A DNA stretch of 64,000 nucleotides from Spodoptera frugiperda (lineage: Eukaryota > Arthropoda > Insecta > Lepidoptera > Noctuidae). Below the pieces are notes generated by a model that was not told where the DNA came from, did not search any database, and was given only the letters and a program-made list of their open reading frames with translations. Each line of letters begins with the position of its first letter. Within the stretch, counting starts at the first letter, position 1. A program made the translations under genes and the position numbers. Below are positions 1 through 13,500 of the stretch, piece by piece. Where the stretch lies: contig NC_064242.1 of NCBI RefSeq assembly GCF_023101765.2, positions 10,280,327 to 10,344,326 on the forward strand, written 5' to 3'.

Positions 1-793
1 TATGTATAATGCACCTAACTAACAATTCGGTGTCGTGCTGCACTATATATTAGAACAATGTTATCATTAAAAATATATTCTTAAGTTAATTTAAAAATTG
101 TATATTCTAGTAGCTTTTTAATACAGTAAACAGTCGCTTAAATAAGATAAACATGATGACATAAAGGTTTATATATTGTAAATTAGGTTGCAACTACACT
201 ATCACCCCGTATGTATATCTTGGGCCTTATTTTAATTTTTAATTAAAATAGTAGTTTTATCGTAACGTTTTTTTTTGTAACCTACATTTTCAAAACTATT
301 TTAATGGAATTTGTGCAGTAGGTGGCCTGAAATAACATATAATATGCTAATGTTTATCTCTGAATAAATAGCTACAGACATATTTCACAAGTAGGTATGA
401 AGTCGCGAATAAAGTCTAAAAGGTATCTAAGTGATAAATATTGCTACAGAGCTACAAAGCCTAAATAACATCTTGTTTTGTAAGATCAGGAGGAATTTCA
501 AAATGTATGTAAACTAAACTCGAACGTTCGTTTGAAAGTCAATTTCTGGGTGATCGTTCCAATGCCTAGTTTTTTTTTTTCATTTTTTTTTATACCATTT
601 TAAAACTTGTCCTCAATATATTATACGAGCAGTCAATTTAGAAATATCTATGCATACTTATTCGACGTATTATATCTTTACCGATAATATTAACAATTGA
701 ATTATTACATTTATATGTTAAATTAAAAACTAATTCTAGTGACTTACTTTTACGTATTCTATTGACTTACTTTTACGTAATGTATTCGATATA

Positions 794-1122
794 CAGTAGA
801 ACTCCAATTATCCGAACTCCGACTATCCGAATCGCCGATTATCCGAATCACAAAAATTGTCCAAAAAGTCTTAAGTGCGCTATTATTCTCCCCCGCGAAG
901 CCAGTGTTTGCGCGTCAAGTCTTGACTTGACTTGTCTTAACTTGCCGTTGTGCCTACACTGACTTCCCCCGCAATTTAATTCAATAAAAAAATAGTGCAA
1001 TATCAAAACGTAGCTTTTATTCTCTTCAAAGGCAATATTTTTTAAAAAATCCGATTATCCGAATATTTGATTATCCGAATGGGTCCCGGTCCCCATTAAT
1101 TCGGATAATTGGAGTTCTACTG
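794..1122. mobile_element. TA-flanked pogo/Tigger-like MITE
   Basis: The ends are inverted repeats of 23 bp: CAGTAGAACTCCAATTATCC plus GAA at 794-816, and its reverse complement at 1100-1122. A TA dinucleotide sits immediately outside each end (792-793 and 1123-1124), as for Tc1/mariner/pogo insertions. Inside are more degenerate copies of the ATTATCCGAA unit. The 329-bp element encodes no transposase, so it is non-autonomous. The assignment to pogo/Tigger rests on similarity of the terminal sequence to that group. Confidence 0.8.
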
Positions 1123-3854
1123 TATACGTAATTATGAGGTTGATGGCTTTTACTAATAGGTTGAATAGTTTTTGTTAGAAAAAAATATCTTGTTAAATTG
1201 AAACTTACATCAATTTACAAGTAAATAATGTAACTACAAACCTATTTCAAAAAACACTTAATCTTGAATTTGGGGAAATTACATAGATAAGGAAACTTGT
1301 ACCTACTTACTTACTTAGAATATTTTGAGTACTTGCTAATGAATATAGGCTAAATTTTATCATTGTACCATAGGCTTAGCTTTAGCGAACTGAAATGACA
1401 GTGGGCCAGTAGGCGTTCATATAATTATGTATGGGAACCGATGGTTCGGATAAACATAATATTCTGAAGTATGGACCACTGCTTGGCAAGTTTGGTGTAA
1501 AATGCCCTTCAACATGGTGGAGTGACGGTATTCACAATGATGAGGCTTAAGATGATGGGTAAATAATAAGGTTTTCATATGTATGATCATCGAGAAAAAC
1601 AATGTATACCAAAAATCAGATTGCTCTGTCTGGAGGAAGGCGAATAAATTTCAATTACTAAATTTGACCCAACAACCAAACAAACAGGTGAAGCGAAATA
1701 TGACCGTTTAATAATAAAAAATGAATTGAGTGGTGTGCTATTGAGGATGGAGAATGGAGGGGCTTTTGTCTAGCAATGGACGGAAATGCGCTTGACGAGT
1801 GTAATGGAAAAGTTGGTCTTGCCCAATTACGAATTCTCAGAACATGTTTGTTTTGTCGGTTATCAATTTACATTAAGAAGTTGTTACCTACGGACATTTA
1901 ATTTAGTTTTTTGCCATTAGTTTTATAATAATTAATAGGTAAGTAGACGTTTGACCTTGTGCCAAGTGATTTGGCCAAGTTTATCTGTTCTTCGTGACCA
2001 ATGATGGATCACGTCTGCCTTTTTGTTTTAGTTACCTACCTACAGGTATTCACCTAACTATATTTTTTGTCCTGTAAATTGGTATTTATAATGTCTGCGA
2101 GTAACTGTAACAGCTGTAAAATGTCTGCGAGTTTGGTTCAAACCAGTTACCTAATACTTACTTATTCCAATTCTTTTTGAGATATTTAATCGTTTTTTTT
2201 TTTCAACGTATTTAATTCGGAATATCGGAAGGATTTTCCGGTCCTATCTGGTTAATGTCAGTTATTAGAAAAAGATAACAAGAAAGAAAAAAATATCTAT
2301 AACAGCATATAATTTTATTATTATAATCACTGTTTTCTAAAATTTTTAACAATAAAACGCTTGCACTCAAGCATGTTTTATTAATGCAGGTAATTTATTA
2401 TTTATTTTAGGTACACTAAGATTCTGAGATCATCTCTTTGGGCGTTCCCTAATTCCCAAAAATTTACATTTATTTTCATTTTATTCATTCCACGAGTGGA
2501 CCGTGTGATTGATTCCTAAGTCACCTTAGGCCGATATTTGCTTGTGCCTACGTAGGCGCAGCATTAAGAATTAGCATTTAAGTGGCGATTTGTATCTGTG
2601 TGAGTATGTTCTTGTTCACATATAACAGATTCATTTAAATCGATCAGGAGAATCAAGTTCGATAACCTTATACTAATATAATTCGCCATTTATGTACAAT
2701 TTTGTGACGTAAATGATTATCTGATAAAGTGGTTAAAATTTCTCATTTTTACTTTAGAGTGGGTTCCAAGAATTCATAAATATTGGGTAGGTATCTACTT
2801 ATAATAAATAGTCATTTATTTATAAAGTTTTTAATCGTCTTGCATTTTAAATTAATTAAAGCCCTAAAGAAAATTACAAAATTCGAAAAATACAAGTGTT
2901 TGTAGACATATACCAACAGTAGTATTGTATGTATTTATTTATATGCGGTAAGATAAACGCTAGACTGTTGCACAACATGTCACAGTATAGATCTAATTTC
3001 CACATGGAACAGCTACTTATTTATTTTTTCCACAAATTGTTATTCCGGGTTTAGATGTGATATGCATATTTTGTATTTAATTTTGTAATATAGAGGAATT
3101 CTAGTATGCGGCTGTGAACACCGTGAAAACACTCACTTTCACTACTTCACTCCAGTTTTATTTAATTAGGTATTAAGATACATAATGGGTCTTCTATAGA
3201 TTGTTCTGTGAGTGAGACATTCGAATCAATGACGTTATAACAATGCATAGAGACTACAGGCATTGTTGAATGAAAACCGTTGATTACGAAATCAGGAGGT
3301 CTGATTCAGAACATTTATGCAAAAAAACCGTTTATCAAGAGACAGAAGGTTTAATTCAGGACAATTTATTGTGATCATTTAAGCAGTGGGTGAACACAAT
3401 ATGCTAACGGAGGTGTGGCTGTGACGACATAGCGGCCAGTATCCTAGTTTTCAAAACAAACACGTGACAAACTTTAAAATCAATACAACATGGAGTTTGA
3501 AGCTCAAACTAATTCACACATTGACTTGACGATTGTTTAGTCAAGTAGGCTTCATTAAAAATGTTTGATAATTATTTTCAAGGCTCAAGTGCGTATGAGA
3601 TAGATTAGAAGTAATTTTCTGGATTGTGTCAAGGTAAGTGTTGTAGGTACCTTAAATTATTTTTAGGGCTGCCTGTAATGGACTAGTTAACATACACATC
3701 AGTGTGTGGCCTCGTTCATCGATCATAGAGACACATCTTTGAACAATATATATTTTTGTATGTTTGAAATACGTCACTTACTTTTCGTTTTACTGTTATT
3801 ATGATATCCATAAAAACAATACTTATTTTAAGAAATGAGCTTCTAAACTATATA

Positions 3855-4039
3855 GGTAGGGGGCCAGCAGGGCTGATGCCTGATCCGGATCTGCAGATTA
3901 CCTCGCGGGTTTACCGGGGCTCCGGCTCGAAAAGCAGGAGAAGGAACGGGGTGGTTTTTAGTCAGTAAGAGTCTGAGACTCGCTGTCGCCTCGCTCAAGG
4001 CGGGAGAAGTAATTGGATGATTTTCCCCCTCAAAAAAAA
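3855..4039 (+). mobile_element. R1-like non-LTR 3' UTR fragment with poly(A)
   Basis: The segment matches, in opposite orientation, the 3' UTRs of the R1-like elements at 54771-55536 and 62266-63070. Shared landmarks are the GCTGATGCCTGATCCGGA block, the ACCGGGGCTCCGGCTCGAAA block and the ending AAAATCATCC-like sequence before a run of A. It is severely 5'-truncated and has no coding part. A 95-codon minus-strand open frame across it is a shadow. Confidence 0.7.
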
Positions 4040-4251
4040 TAGCTATATAGGTACCTACTTGTTTAAATGCAATGAATTGACACAGGAGAAAATGTAAATA
4101 TAGATTCATTTTAAAGAACAAAGCGTACATAATTCTTTTTAATAATAATATAATCTATAACTTCTAAGAGTTTCAGTAAATTATAATTTTCATATATAGC
4201 ATACGATAAAATATAAAGCAATTAACCCTAGGAGACTTATTATTGTTTTGC

Positions 4252-4327
4252 TCAGTAGATGGCGCTGTTGTTTTGCTCGATAGATGGCGCTATTATCAAA
4301 AAAAAATGGAGTGGCGCCATCTAGTGT
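4252..4327. promoter_or_regulatory. Cluster of three CTCF-like motifs upstream of SMC3
   Basis: Three copies of TAGATGGCGC lie within 76 bp: + strand at 4252-4265 and 4277-4290, minus strand at 4314-4327. Against the known CTCF consensus CCASYAGRKGGCRS, the first and third match 13 of 14 positions and the second 11 of 14. The cluster is about 265-340 bp upstream of the SMC3 ATG. Binding is inferred from sequence only, and the TAGATGGCGC word is also common in insect DNA generally. Confidence 0.4.
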
Positions 4328-4589
4328 ACACAAAACGGTTTAGAATCACAGATTATAATTTATGCCAAAGTATGGCAACATTTTTAGAAAGTTTTGTGTG
4401 TGTATCCGAACGCTATTTGGTAACCATAGAGAATTTAGAACATCATTGAACTCTTTGCTTTTCTCTTTTTATCTGTGCCGATTGAAACGTAATGTCAAAT
4501 TTGGCATTTCGAAATGGCGGTCAACGTATCATCGCCACTGTAAACAATAAATTAAAAGTTTATGCTAAAGACGCTGACAATTTATAAAA

Positions 4590-7500
4590 ATGCATATAAA
4601 ACAGGTATATTAAGTGCTTTTCCCTACTATTATAATAATAAAATTGTAATTATACTAGTTTAAAGTAAATTGTGGTAACTTGAAAGTGACGCTAATGTGA
4701 GTGCCTCTGTTTATAGGTGATAATCCAGGGTTTCAAGAGTTACCGGGAACAAATTGTGGTCGAGCCATTCGACAAGCGACACAATGTCGTTGTTGGCAGA
4801 AATGGTTCGGGAAAAAGTAACTTTTTCCATGGTAAGTAATGTTTGTGACACGCTTGTCAATCACTGCTGTAGAAAAACTAAACAAAGTTGCTAAACCAAC
4901 GCAAATATTAATTAAATAACATTATAGTGAATTAAAGTATATAGTTGACAATTTTATTATGTTTGTATTTAATTTTCAGCCATACAGTTTGTGTTGAGTG
5001 ATGAGTTCTCTCATCTTAGACCGGAGCAAAGGCTGGCCCTATTACACGAAGGTACAGGCCCTAGAGTCATCTCGGCCTTTGTCGAGATCATATTTGACAA
5101 TTCTGACAATCGGATTCCAGTAAGTACTCTTGTACATTAACATTTAATTTTCCGAAAGATTGTAATTTTAATCTTTTTCTATTTGGGAATATAAATAGAT
5201 TGACATGTTGAATACTAAGTTGTATTTACTATAAAGTATTCATAACCTGAACTTGCCAATATACCATTTGGTAACCATTTCCAATTTTTCTTCTAATCTA
5301 ATAATATCTTATAATTTATTTCGTTGCGGGATCCAAGACAGTCCTTCATGTCCCTGAAACACACCAGACTTCAGTGTTCCGGTGTTTTCATGGTTGCACC
5401 TACTGTAGGTCCTGGCTTACAAGAGTTGCAGTGGTTTGGGGAGGTAGAAGCAGTCTTGTCCGTTAAAAAAAAACATTTCCATCATTACAATGACTAGGTA
5501 CTACTTAACCTTAATATAACTTAATTAAAAACAATTGTCTATCTAGATTGAGAAAGATGAAATCTTCCTGCGCCGTGTTATTGGATCAAAGAAAGATCAG
5601 TTCTTCCTCAACAAGAAAGTGGTGCCTCGATCCGAGGTACTCAATCTTCTTGAAAGTGCTGGTTTGTCTAACTCCAATCCATACTACATTGTCAAGCAGG
5701 GAAAAGTAAGTAATACATAAAGTTTTTTTTTTGTTCTAATTGGAATAAGGTTCCTCCTAATTTGTGTTGTGTTGTTATTACTTTAATTTATTTATTTATT
5801 TATTAATAAAGTTTTACCAACAGCTTCTGTATACATAATATTAAGTGTAGTAAATACATATCAGTTTTTTTACTTTTATTTATTTGTATTCCCATTTATA
5901 TGATAGTGATTTAAATACACTTTTAAAAATACTTCATAATATATGATAATATGAGTCAAATTGAAAAAGGTTGTATTCTAGAATGAACCAATTTAAAAAA
6001 GAAAAATGCTATCTGTGTCTTTGTACTTGTTTGAAATGTTTAGAGCAAAGATAAAGTGAAATATATTCTTTCCTACAGATTAATCAAATGGCTATAGCCC
6101 CTGACTCCCATAGATTGAAACTTCTCAGAGAAGTGGCTGGAACCAGAGTGTATGATGAGCGCAGAGAGGAATCCGTCACCATTCTCAAAGAAACTGTTGG
6201 AAAGGTACTCACTCTTATAATGTAACTCCTAACAATGTTTATAGTACAATAAATAAGAGCATAATCTCTGGATAGCCACCTTGTACCAGAAATTGGATTC
6301 AGAATGTCATTTGTATGAACTCTGCCACACAAGCTTATTAAGTAGTTTACATGAAGGTCATGAAACGGGTGCTAAGAATCATTAAGTCTTTGACTGCCAA
6401 TAGAAAACTGTTTAAGGGAAATCCACCGCTAACGTCAATCGCCGGTGACCACAACAGCGTTCAATGTTTTACATTACACTAATCAATAGTGCGTCATTAT
6501 TACTTAGTACATAATATAACTTCAAAAGTGTCTGTCTATATGCCTGACTGAATATTAAATTCATCTTACAGTTAGACCTTAAAGCAACTGGCTGTGTTTG
6601 TTTCTTTCTTCTCGAATCTTTGCAGCGATCTTAACAAAATTTTTACCTTCACACAGGTGGAAAAAATCAATGAGTTCTTGCAAACAATAGAGGAGCGTCT
6701 GAAGACTCTGGAGGAAGAGAAAGAGGAGTTGAAAGAGTATCAGAAATGGGACAGAGCCCGGCGTGTGCTGGAGTTCATAATACATGACACGGAACATAGA
6801 GAGAACAAGAGAAAGCTTGAAGAGGTGAGATAAGATTTGTGAATACTTTAAAAATGGTTGTTATAGTGTTTGAACCAAGTTGGCAAGATAATAAATCAAG
6901 ATTCATTACAGAGATATATCTCTGTGGCCAGCCATGGATATATTGCTATATATGCTTTTTAATAAAGCCATGTCTCATCATTTATTGGTACAAGTCTGAA
7001 CTTTCTTACTTGCAATTGAATAATGATTTAACTGCCTACTCTTGAATGCTGTTGTTTCGATTTCTACTTCGTTTTTGGTTGATATAATAGTTAACTGTGT
7101 TAATGTTTAGCTGGAGAAAATGCGCTCAAACAGCGGTAAAGAGCAGCAACATTATGCTGACATGGTCAGGGAGGCACAGGAACATGTCAGAGAAGCTAAC
7201 AGGTAATTGATCCATTTTATATCCTCTATACAAATTATTATTGAAGCTACAATTTTAGGTTTTGCAATGGTATAAAGTGGGTGTACATTGTATAGCGACA
7301 TTACGTGTGTGATGATGCGTTGCGTTACGTTTTAGGCTTATAATAAATAAATAATCTTTTGGTTTTGTGTACCTTCAAAAAAAAACTACTAGTATTAGAT
7401 GAGGCTTTACTATTCTATAGATTTACAAATTGTTATGTTATAGGAAGCTAAAGGATGCCCGTAAAGATGTAGCTGCGGCCCGTGAAGAGAAAGATATATT

Positions 7501-10500
7501 GTCTACAGAGCAACAACAGTTGTTGAGAGAGAAGACTAAGTTAGAGCTTGGCATCAAGGATTTGTCTGACGATGTCGACGGAGACAATAAGTCGAAGGTA
7601 AGTTATGCTTTTAATGCTATTGTTATTAATTTAGTTAAAATCTAAATAATAAATGAAAGTTATTAAGTATTATAAAACAAACTAAAAGTTTTCAATTATT
7701 ACTTTATGTAAATCTGTAAACTTTTGACCAGCCCCAGCTTCGCATGGGTGCAATATTGATATTATGCATGTATTATACATATAAACCGCATCAAAATCCG
7801 TTGCGTAGTTTTAAAGATTTCAACATACAAAGGGACATAAGGACAGAGAAAGCGACTTTGTTTTATACTATGTAGTGCAGTTGTGTAATAAAATCTATAT
7901 AGGTTTTCATCAATTTCACATTCTAGGTATATCACGAAATTAAATACAAAGTATTCTAATTTAAAGTATATAATGTTCTAGGAACGCGCCGAAGGTGAAC
8001 TCGAGCGTCTTAGACAACAGATAGCAGAGAAAGAACGTGAACTAGAAGAGTTGAAGCCCAAATACGAAGAGATGAAGGCTCGCGAGGAAGAATGTACGCG
8101 CGCACTGGCACTGAACCAGCAGAAGCGACAGGAACTGTACGCCAAGCAGGGGAGAGGCACTCAGTTCACGTCCAAGCAAGACAGGGACAGATGGATTGAG
8201 AAGGAACTCAAGTATGTACATTATATTTTTTACTAGCTGCTTTCGCGCTGTTTCACCCGCCCTGCTTGGCTCCTATTGGTCATAGCGTGATGTTTTATAG
8301 CCTATAGCCTTCCTCGATAAATGCAGTATTCAACACAAAAAGAATTATTCAAATCGGACCAGTAGTTCTGGAGATTAGCACGTTCAAACAAACAAACAAA
8401 CTCTTTAGCTTTATAATATTAGTATAGATAGGCCCTTCCCAATTTTCCGAACTCGATTCCCCAATAACCCCCAAAAGGCCGGCAACACATGTGTAACGCC
8501 TCTGGTGTTTTGGGCGTCCATGGGCGGCGGTGATTGCCAACAATCAGGTGATCCATATGCGTTTAGCGGCAGCACTGCTAAATATCGACAAGTACCGACG
8601 ATAGCAATCTAGTTTCGTTTGTATATGGATGTTTAACATGTTGAAATTTCACTTAACTTAAACAAACAAAATATTCTGGAATTAACATACTACTACTACT
8701 ACATTAGCAGTCCATGACAGTCCCCCATTAAACTATTGGCGTTTACTGCATAATACTTTTTGGCATAATCTCCAAATTATTTATCAGTCAGGGTGGATTG
8801 CCGATCGCAGTTTTAATGGTTCAGATTTATATAATAGTGCTAAAGTTATTGTCAACCTTAACATCTAAGTATTAAATACCAATTCCCGTTCCCAGGTCTC
8901 TGAACAAACAAATAAAAGACAAGAAGGACCACGAGACTAAGCTGCGTGACGATCTTCGCCGCGACGCGACCAAGTTGACGGAGTTGGAGAAGAGAATAGA
9001 AGAGACTACGAAGGAGATGGAGAGACAGAGGGTCGCTATCGACGAACATAACAAACAGTATTACGAGTGCAAGAAGAGGAAGGATCAGGAGCAGAGTGCT
9101 AGGAAGTAAGTGTTGTTATTACTTACTATTGATCTTTAATAGATTTAATATCTTATTTGGCAACCGGCTGCCGCGGAACGTGTAGTGGGTTCAATTCCCG
9201 CACGGAGCAACTCTTTCTGTAATCCACAAATGGTTGTTTCGGGCCATGTGTATGTGAACTTGTATATTTGTGAACGCACCCACTACACAGAAGAAAATCA
9301 TAGCGTGTGGCAACGTTTTTAAAAAAAAAATAGTTCAAAGAATAATGAATTTTCTGACTTAGCAACCCGTTTTTGTCACTCAATTTTAGGCCTTGAGGCA
9401 ATAATTAATACAAATGTTTTATTTTTAGTGAACTGTGGCGTAAGGAAACGTCGCTAACACAGAACCTGTCTTCTTTAAAAGAAGATTTGGCTAAAGCAGA
9501 TCAAGCTCTGAGGTCTATGGCGGGAAAGGTATGTTTATTGTTTAAGCAGTTTTTATATATCGAATTCTGTATTCAGATTTGAATCCAGAGAATGCTATTT
9601 TTTTTAATAACTCTTTTTACAATCGTGGGACAAAAAAAAAAAATCACGGTTGACGTACATTAATGGAGAATAACTCTACTAGTTTCGAGGGAGGAGGGAC
9701 TCTTCATCATGAGCAGCGTGGCGCGTCGCCCTGCCTATAATGAGATTGCTAAACTTTTTCCTCTTCAATAATAAACTCTATTATAGTAATCTTAACAATG
9801 ATATTTCCTTGCAGCCTATCCTGAACGGTAGAGACAGTGTGCGCAAAGTACTGGAGACCTTCCAGGAACGAGGGGGGGAGTGGGCCAAGATAGCCACGCA
9901 GTACTACGGACCCGTCATTGAGAACTTCACTTGTGATAAGACTATTTATACTGCCGTCGAGGTAAGGACTTGTTTTAATCTCTTGTCTGTCGGTATATAA
10001 GACACAATAGAAAACACATTGTGTCTCGCGTAGATCTGCGTTCCGACAGACAACGGGTTAATACATTTTATGTGTGTTGGGATTTGCACCTAAGTTTTTT
10101 TATTAGTTTTTAGCCTTTAAGTTCATAATTATAAGGTTTAAACTTCCATATAATAGTAATAACGATAGTTTGTAACTGGTTTCAAGTTGCGCTTAGGGCT
10201 CATAGCATCGCGCAACTAAATTATAGAGAAAGACAAAGTCAACATTATTTATTTCAAATAGACCAGGAAGGCAGTTTTGACAGCACATACAATAATGTTA
10301 AATATGTCAAACAGTCGGTCAGTCCTCAAGTGACGCCATTTGTTCGTTCCAAAGTGTAGAAAATATGATTAATTATATTCTTTTCTATAGATGCCTATAG
10401 AGAAGAATGAGTAAAAAACTCCATAACAAGCAAGATACGCCATAATCTATACTAATATTATAAAGCTAAAGAGTTTGTTTGATTGTTTGTTTGAACGCGC

Positions 10501-13500
10501 TAATTTCAGGAACTACTGGTCCGATTTGAATAATTCTTTTTGTGTTGGATAGCGCATTCATCGAGGAAGGTTATAGGCTATAAATCATTACGTTACAATC
10601 AATAGGAACCGAGCAGAGCGGGTGAAACCGCGCGGAAGTAGCAAGTGTTTAATATAATCTCTTTTTTCTATTAAACAGGTGACAGCAGGTAACAGACTGT
10701 TCCACCACATCGTAGAGTCGGACACGGTGGGCACGAAGATCCTGAAGGAGATGAACCGACAGAGCTTGCCTGGAGAGGTCACCTTCATGCCCCTCAACCG
10801 ACTGCAAGTCAGAGACATGGTCTATCCCAATGATAATGTAAGTTTTACATACTTTTTATTACTCCTAAACTATATACTATGGTGTATTCTAATAATTGTA
10901 ACTTGAACCAAATATTACGCTTACAAAAGTAATTTTTTGATTACTACCAATCTACCAGATAAAAGTTTAGTGTTAGTTTGCTTTACTTTTAAAATAATCA
11001 AAACGAGAGCGCGTTTGGCACTGTGATTGGCCGGCTCGAATAAACCAACCAAGCGCTCTCGTTCCGATTATTTTCGTGCTAACGGTACTGGAACATTGTG
11101 AACTGTCAATATATAAAAAATTCAAAAAAAAAAAAAATGCAGCAGCTGTGAAATAACTCGATAATACTAGCTAGTTTGTTAAGTAAAAGTAAACCTTACA
11201 ATGTCCAAATTGGTTCTCAATTACATTTGGTTAACAAATGACTAATAAATTACTTTGAAAGTTTTGAAGTTCCTTATCCATTAGTTGTGGTATCCAAAAT
11301 TTTAAATCTACAATTTGAAATGAAATGATATTTATTTCTGTAAGTAGGTTATAAAATAACACTTTTACACGTCAATATTTCAAATAGCTAGATGAGGGCG
11401 GTTATTATTATTGCTTCTATATTATTTCAGAACGCCATAGCCATGGTACAGAAGTTGAAGTACGACCCTAAGTACGCGAAGGCGATGAAGTACATATTCG
11501 GCAAGACGCTCATCTGTAGGAACTTGGAGTGTGCCACGGAGCTGGGGAAACAATTCCATCTCGACTGTGTCACGTTGGAGGGAGATCAGGTACTGTTATA
11601 AGTGTCTAAATCATTTTTTTATATTTGAAATACGTAATTGACAAAAGTTTTGTATATTAGTAGTCTTGCTATATGCTTTAATTTACAGCCAATCTCGATT
11701 ACCTGTTTATCTGTAGGTATACTTACTATACCTTATGCGCTGTAACAAGGTGCGGCTGACAGAATCAGTAACGTTTCGTATCACTCTTGAAAGTTGCTGC
11801 GATTTAAAAATTATGCCTTAATATTTTAGCTGTATCACATTCGTATTATGTTAAATCATTCGGATGCGTAGTTAATTAAATTAAAACCAACCGGAATGTC
11901 CTAGTATTTAATTAAAATCTAATGAAATGAAAAATAAAGTAAAGTGTTATGCGTATAACGTAAAGCCATAGTCGTGTTTAGTGATGGGATGTACGGCTAC
12001 GATGGATAGGTAGTCGATGTTTTTTTAGAATAAAAAACGAAAATCGTGCGTCGTTAAATTATCATTCTTAAAAAACCTTTATTTATGTGGGTAAATCCAC
12101 TGTAGACGCGACTCTCTCTGCCCAAACCACAGTGACATTATCTGAGTAGAAATATATACAAACTAATATACCCTTGTTTTCTTCACGGTTCTGTAAAACT
12201 GAAACTCTGAAACACCTCAGGGCTCGGTCATAAAATATTTAATTTGACAAGTATATACACGTAGTTAGACTGCAAAACTAAATAACACACACATTTAATA
12301 AAAAAATTAAAGAGAATTAAATGTATGCTGCGAGTATCGATAGCGATAAAAAAGATTTTTCTAATGTCCATCCCTAAAGAGAGACGTCAACGTCATACTG
12401 GCATCTGTCAGCCGCACCTTGTTATAGCGCACAAGGTATAGAGATAAAATTTTAATAATAATAATTATAAGCTCCATAATATGTGCAAGCAAAGGTCGTA
12501 GACCAAACTCAAGTCATTGAAACAATACCCTTAGTACAAGTTTGCTTTACGCTTAACGAGAGCGCGTTCGGCGCTGATTGGTTGGTTCAATCGCCGCGCG
12601 TCGGTCAATCAGAGCGAAGAACGTGCTCTCGTTTCGTTTTCGTTTAACGTAAAATAAACTCGAACTGGGTATTTTTTCAGTCTTATTAATCGCTCCGTTT
12701 ATCCTATACACAGGTATCATCAAAAGGTTCCCTAACAGGAGGTTACTTCAACCAGTCGCGGTCTCGTTTAGAAATGCAGAAGACTCGTTCAGAGCTAATG
12801 GAACAGATCACCACATTGGAACAAGAGTTGAGCACATTGAGGCAGGAACTGAATAAAACTGAGACAAGCATCAACTCTATCGTGTCTGAGATGCAGAGGA
12901 CTGAAACTAAACAGGGGAAAGCTAAGTAAGTAATTAAGTTTAAAGCATTAACTGCCACACTCAGATTCATTTAATAATTACTTAAACTATTCCTTAGTAT
13001 TATATAACCTTTCCTATAACCTTTCTCAATATATGGGCTATTTAACGCAAAAAGTTTTTTTTTAAACCGAACCCATAGTTCCACATATGAGCGCCGTCAA
13101 ACAAACAAGCTCTTCAGCTTTATATAATAGTATAATTTTGCATCATACTTGTGCACAGACTTGGAAATATAATTTTCTAGTTTTTATTGAGATCTTGCCT
13201 TATAAATGATGAGAAAATCGTGCATTTAATAGACTATGTAACCCTTCAGTTGATAAACTAACATTAACTTCTTTACAGGGACATATTTGACAAAGTGAAG
13301 GCAGATATCCGTCTAATGAAAGAAGAGTTGGCATCTATAGAGAGATTCCGCGGACCAAAGGAGCGCTCTCTAGCGCAGTGTCGCTCCAGTTTGGAAGCTA
13401 TGCAGGCTACTAAGGAAGGACTTGAGTCTGAATTACATCAGGTAAATATTACTATCATTATTATTTAATCTTGGAAAATAACTAAAGCTTTAAATACTAT

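Larger units (their letters stand above)
1..4240. other. Gene-free upstream region with repeat debris
   Basis: I see no supportable gene in this AT-rich stretch. The longest open frames are under 100 codons and have no recognisable domain or coding bias. It holds one TA-flanked MITE (794-1122), a weak non-LTR-tail-like patch near 1640-1830, and the poly(A)-ended R1-like fragment at 3855-4039. The rest looks like decayed intergenic DNA. Confidence 0.6.

Noticed and set aside
3843..4130. 95-codon minus-strand open frame
   Set aside because: It runs antisense through the R1-like 3' UTR fragment; the same frame recurs in other copies of that repeat and has no domain.
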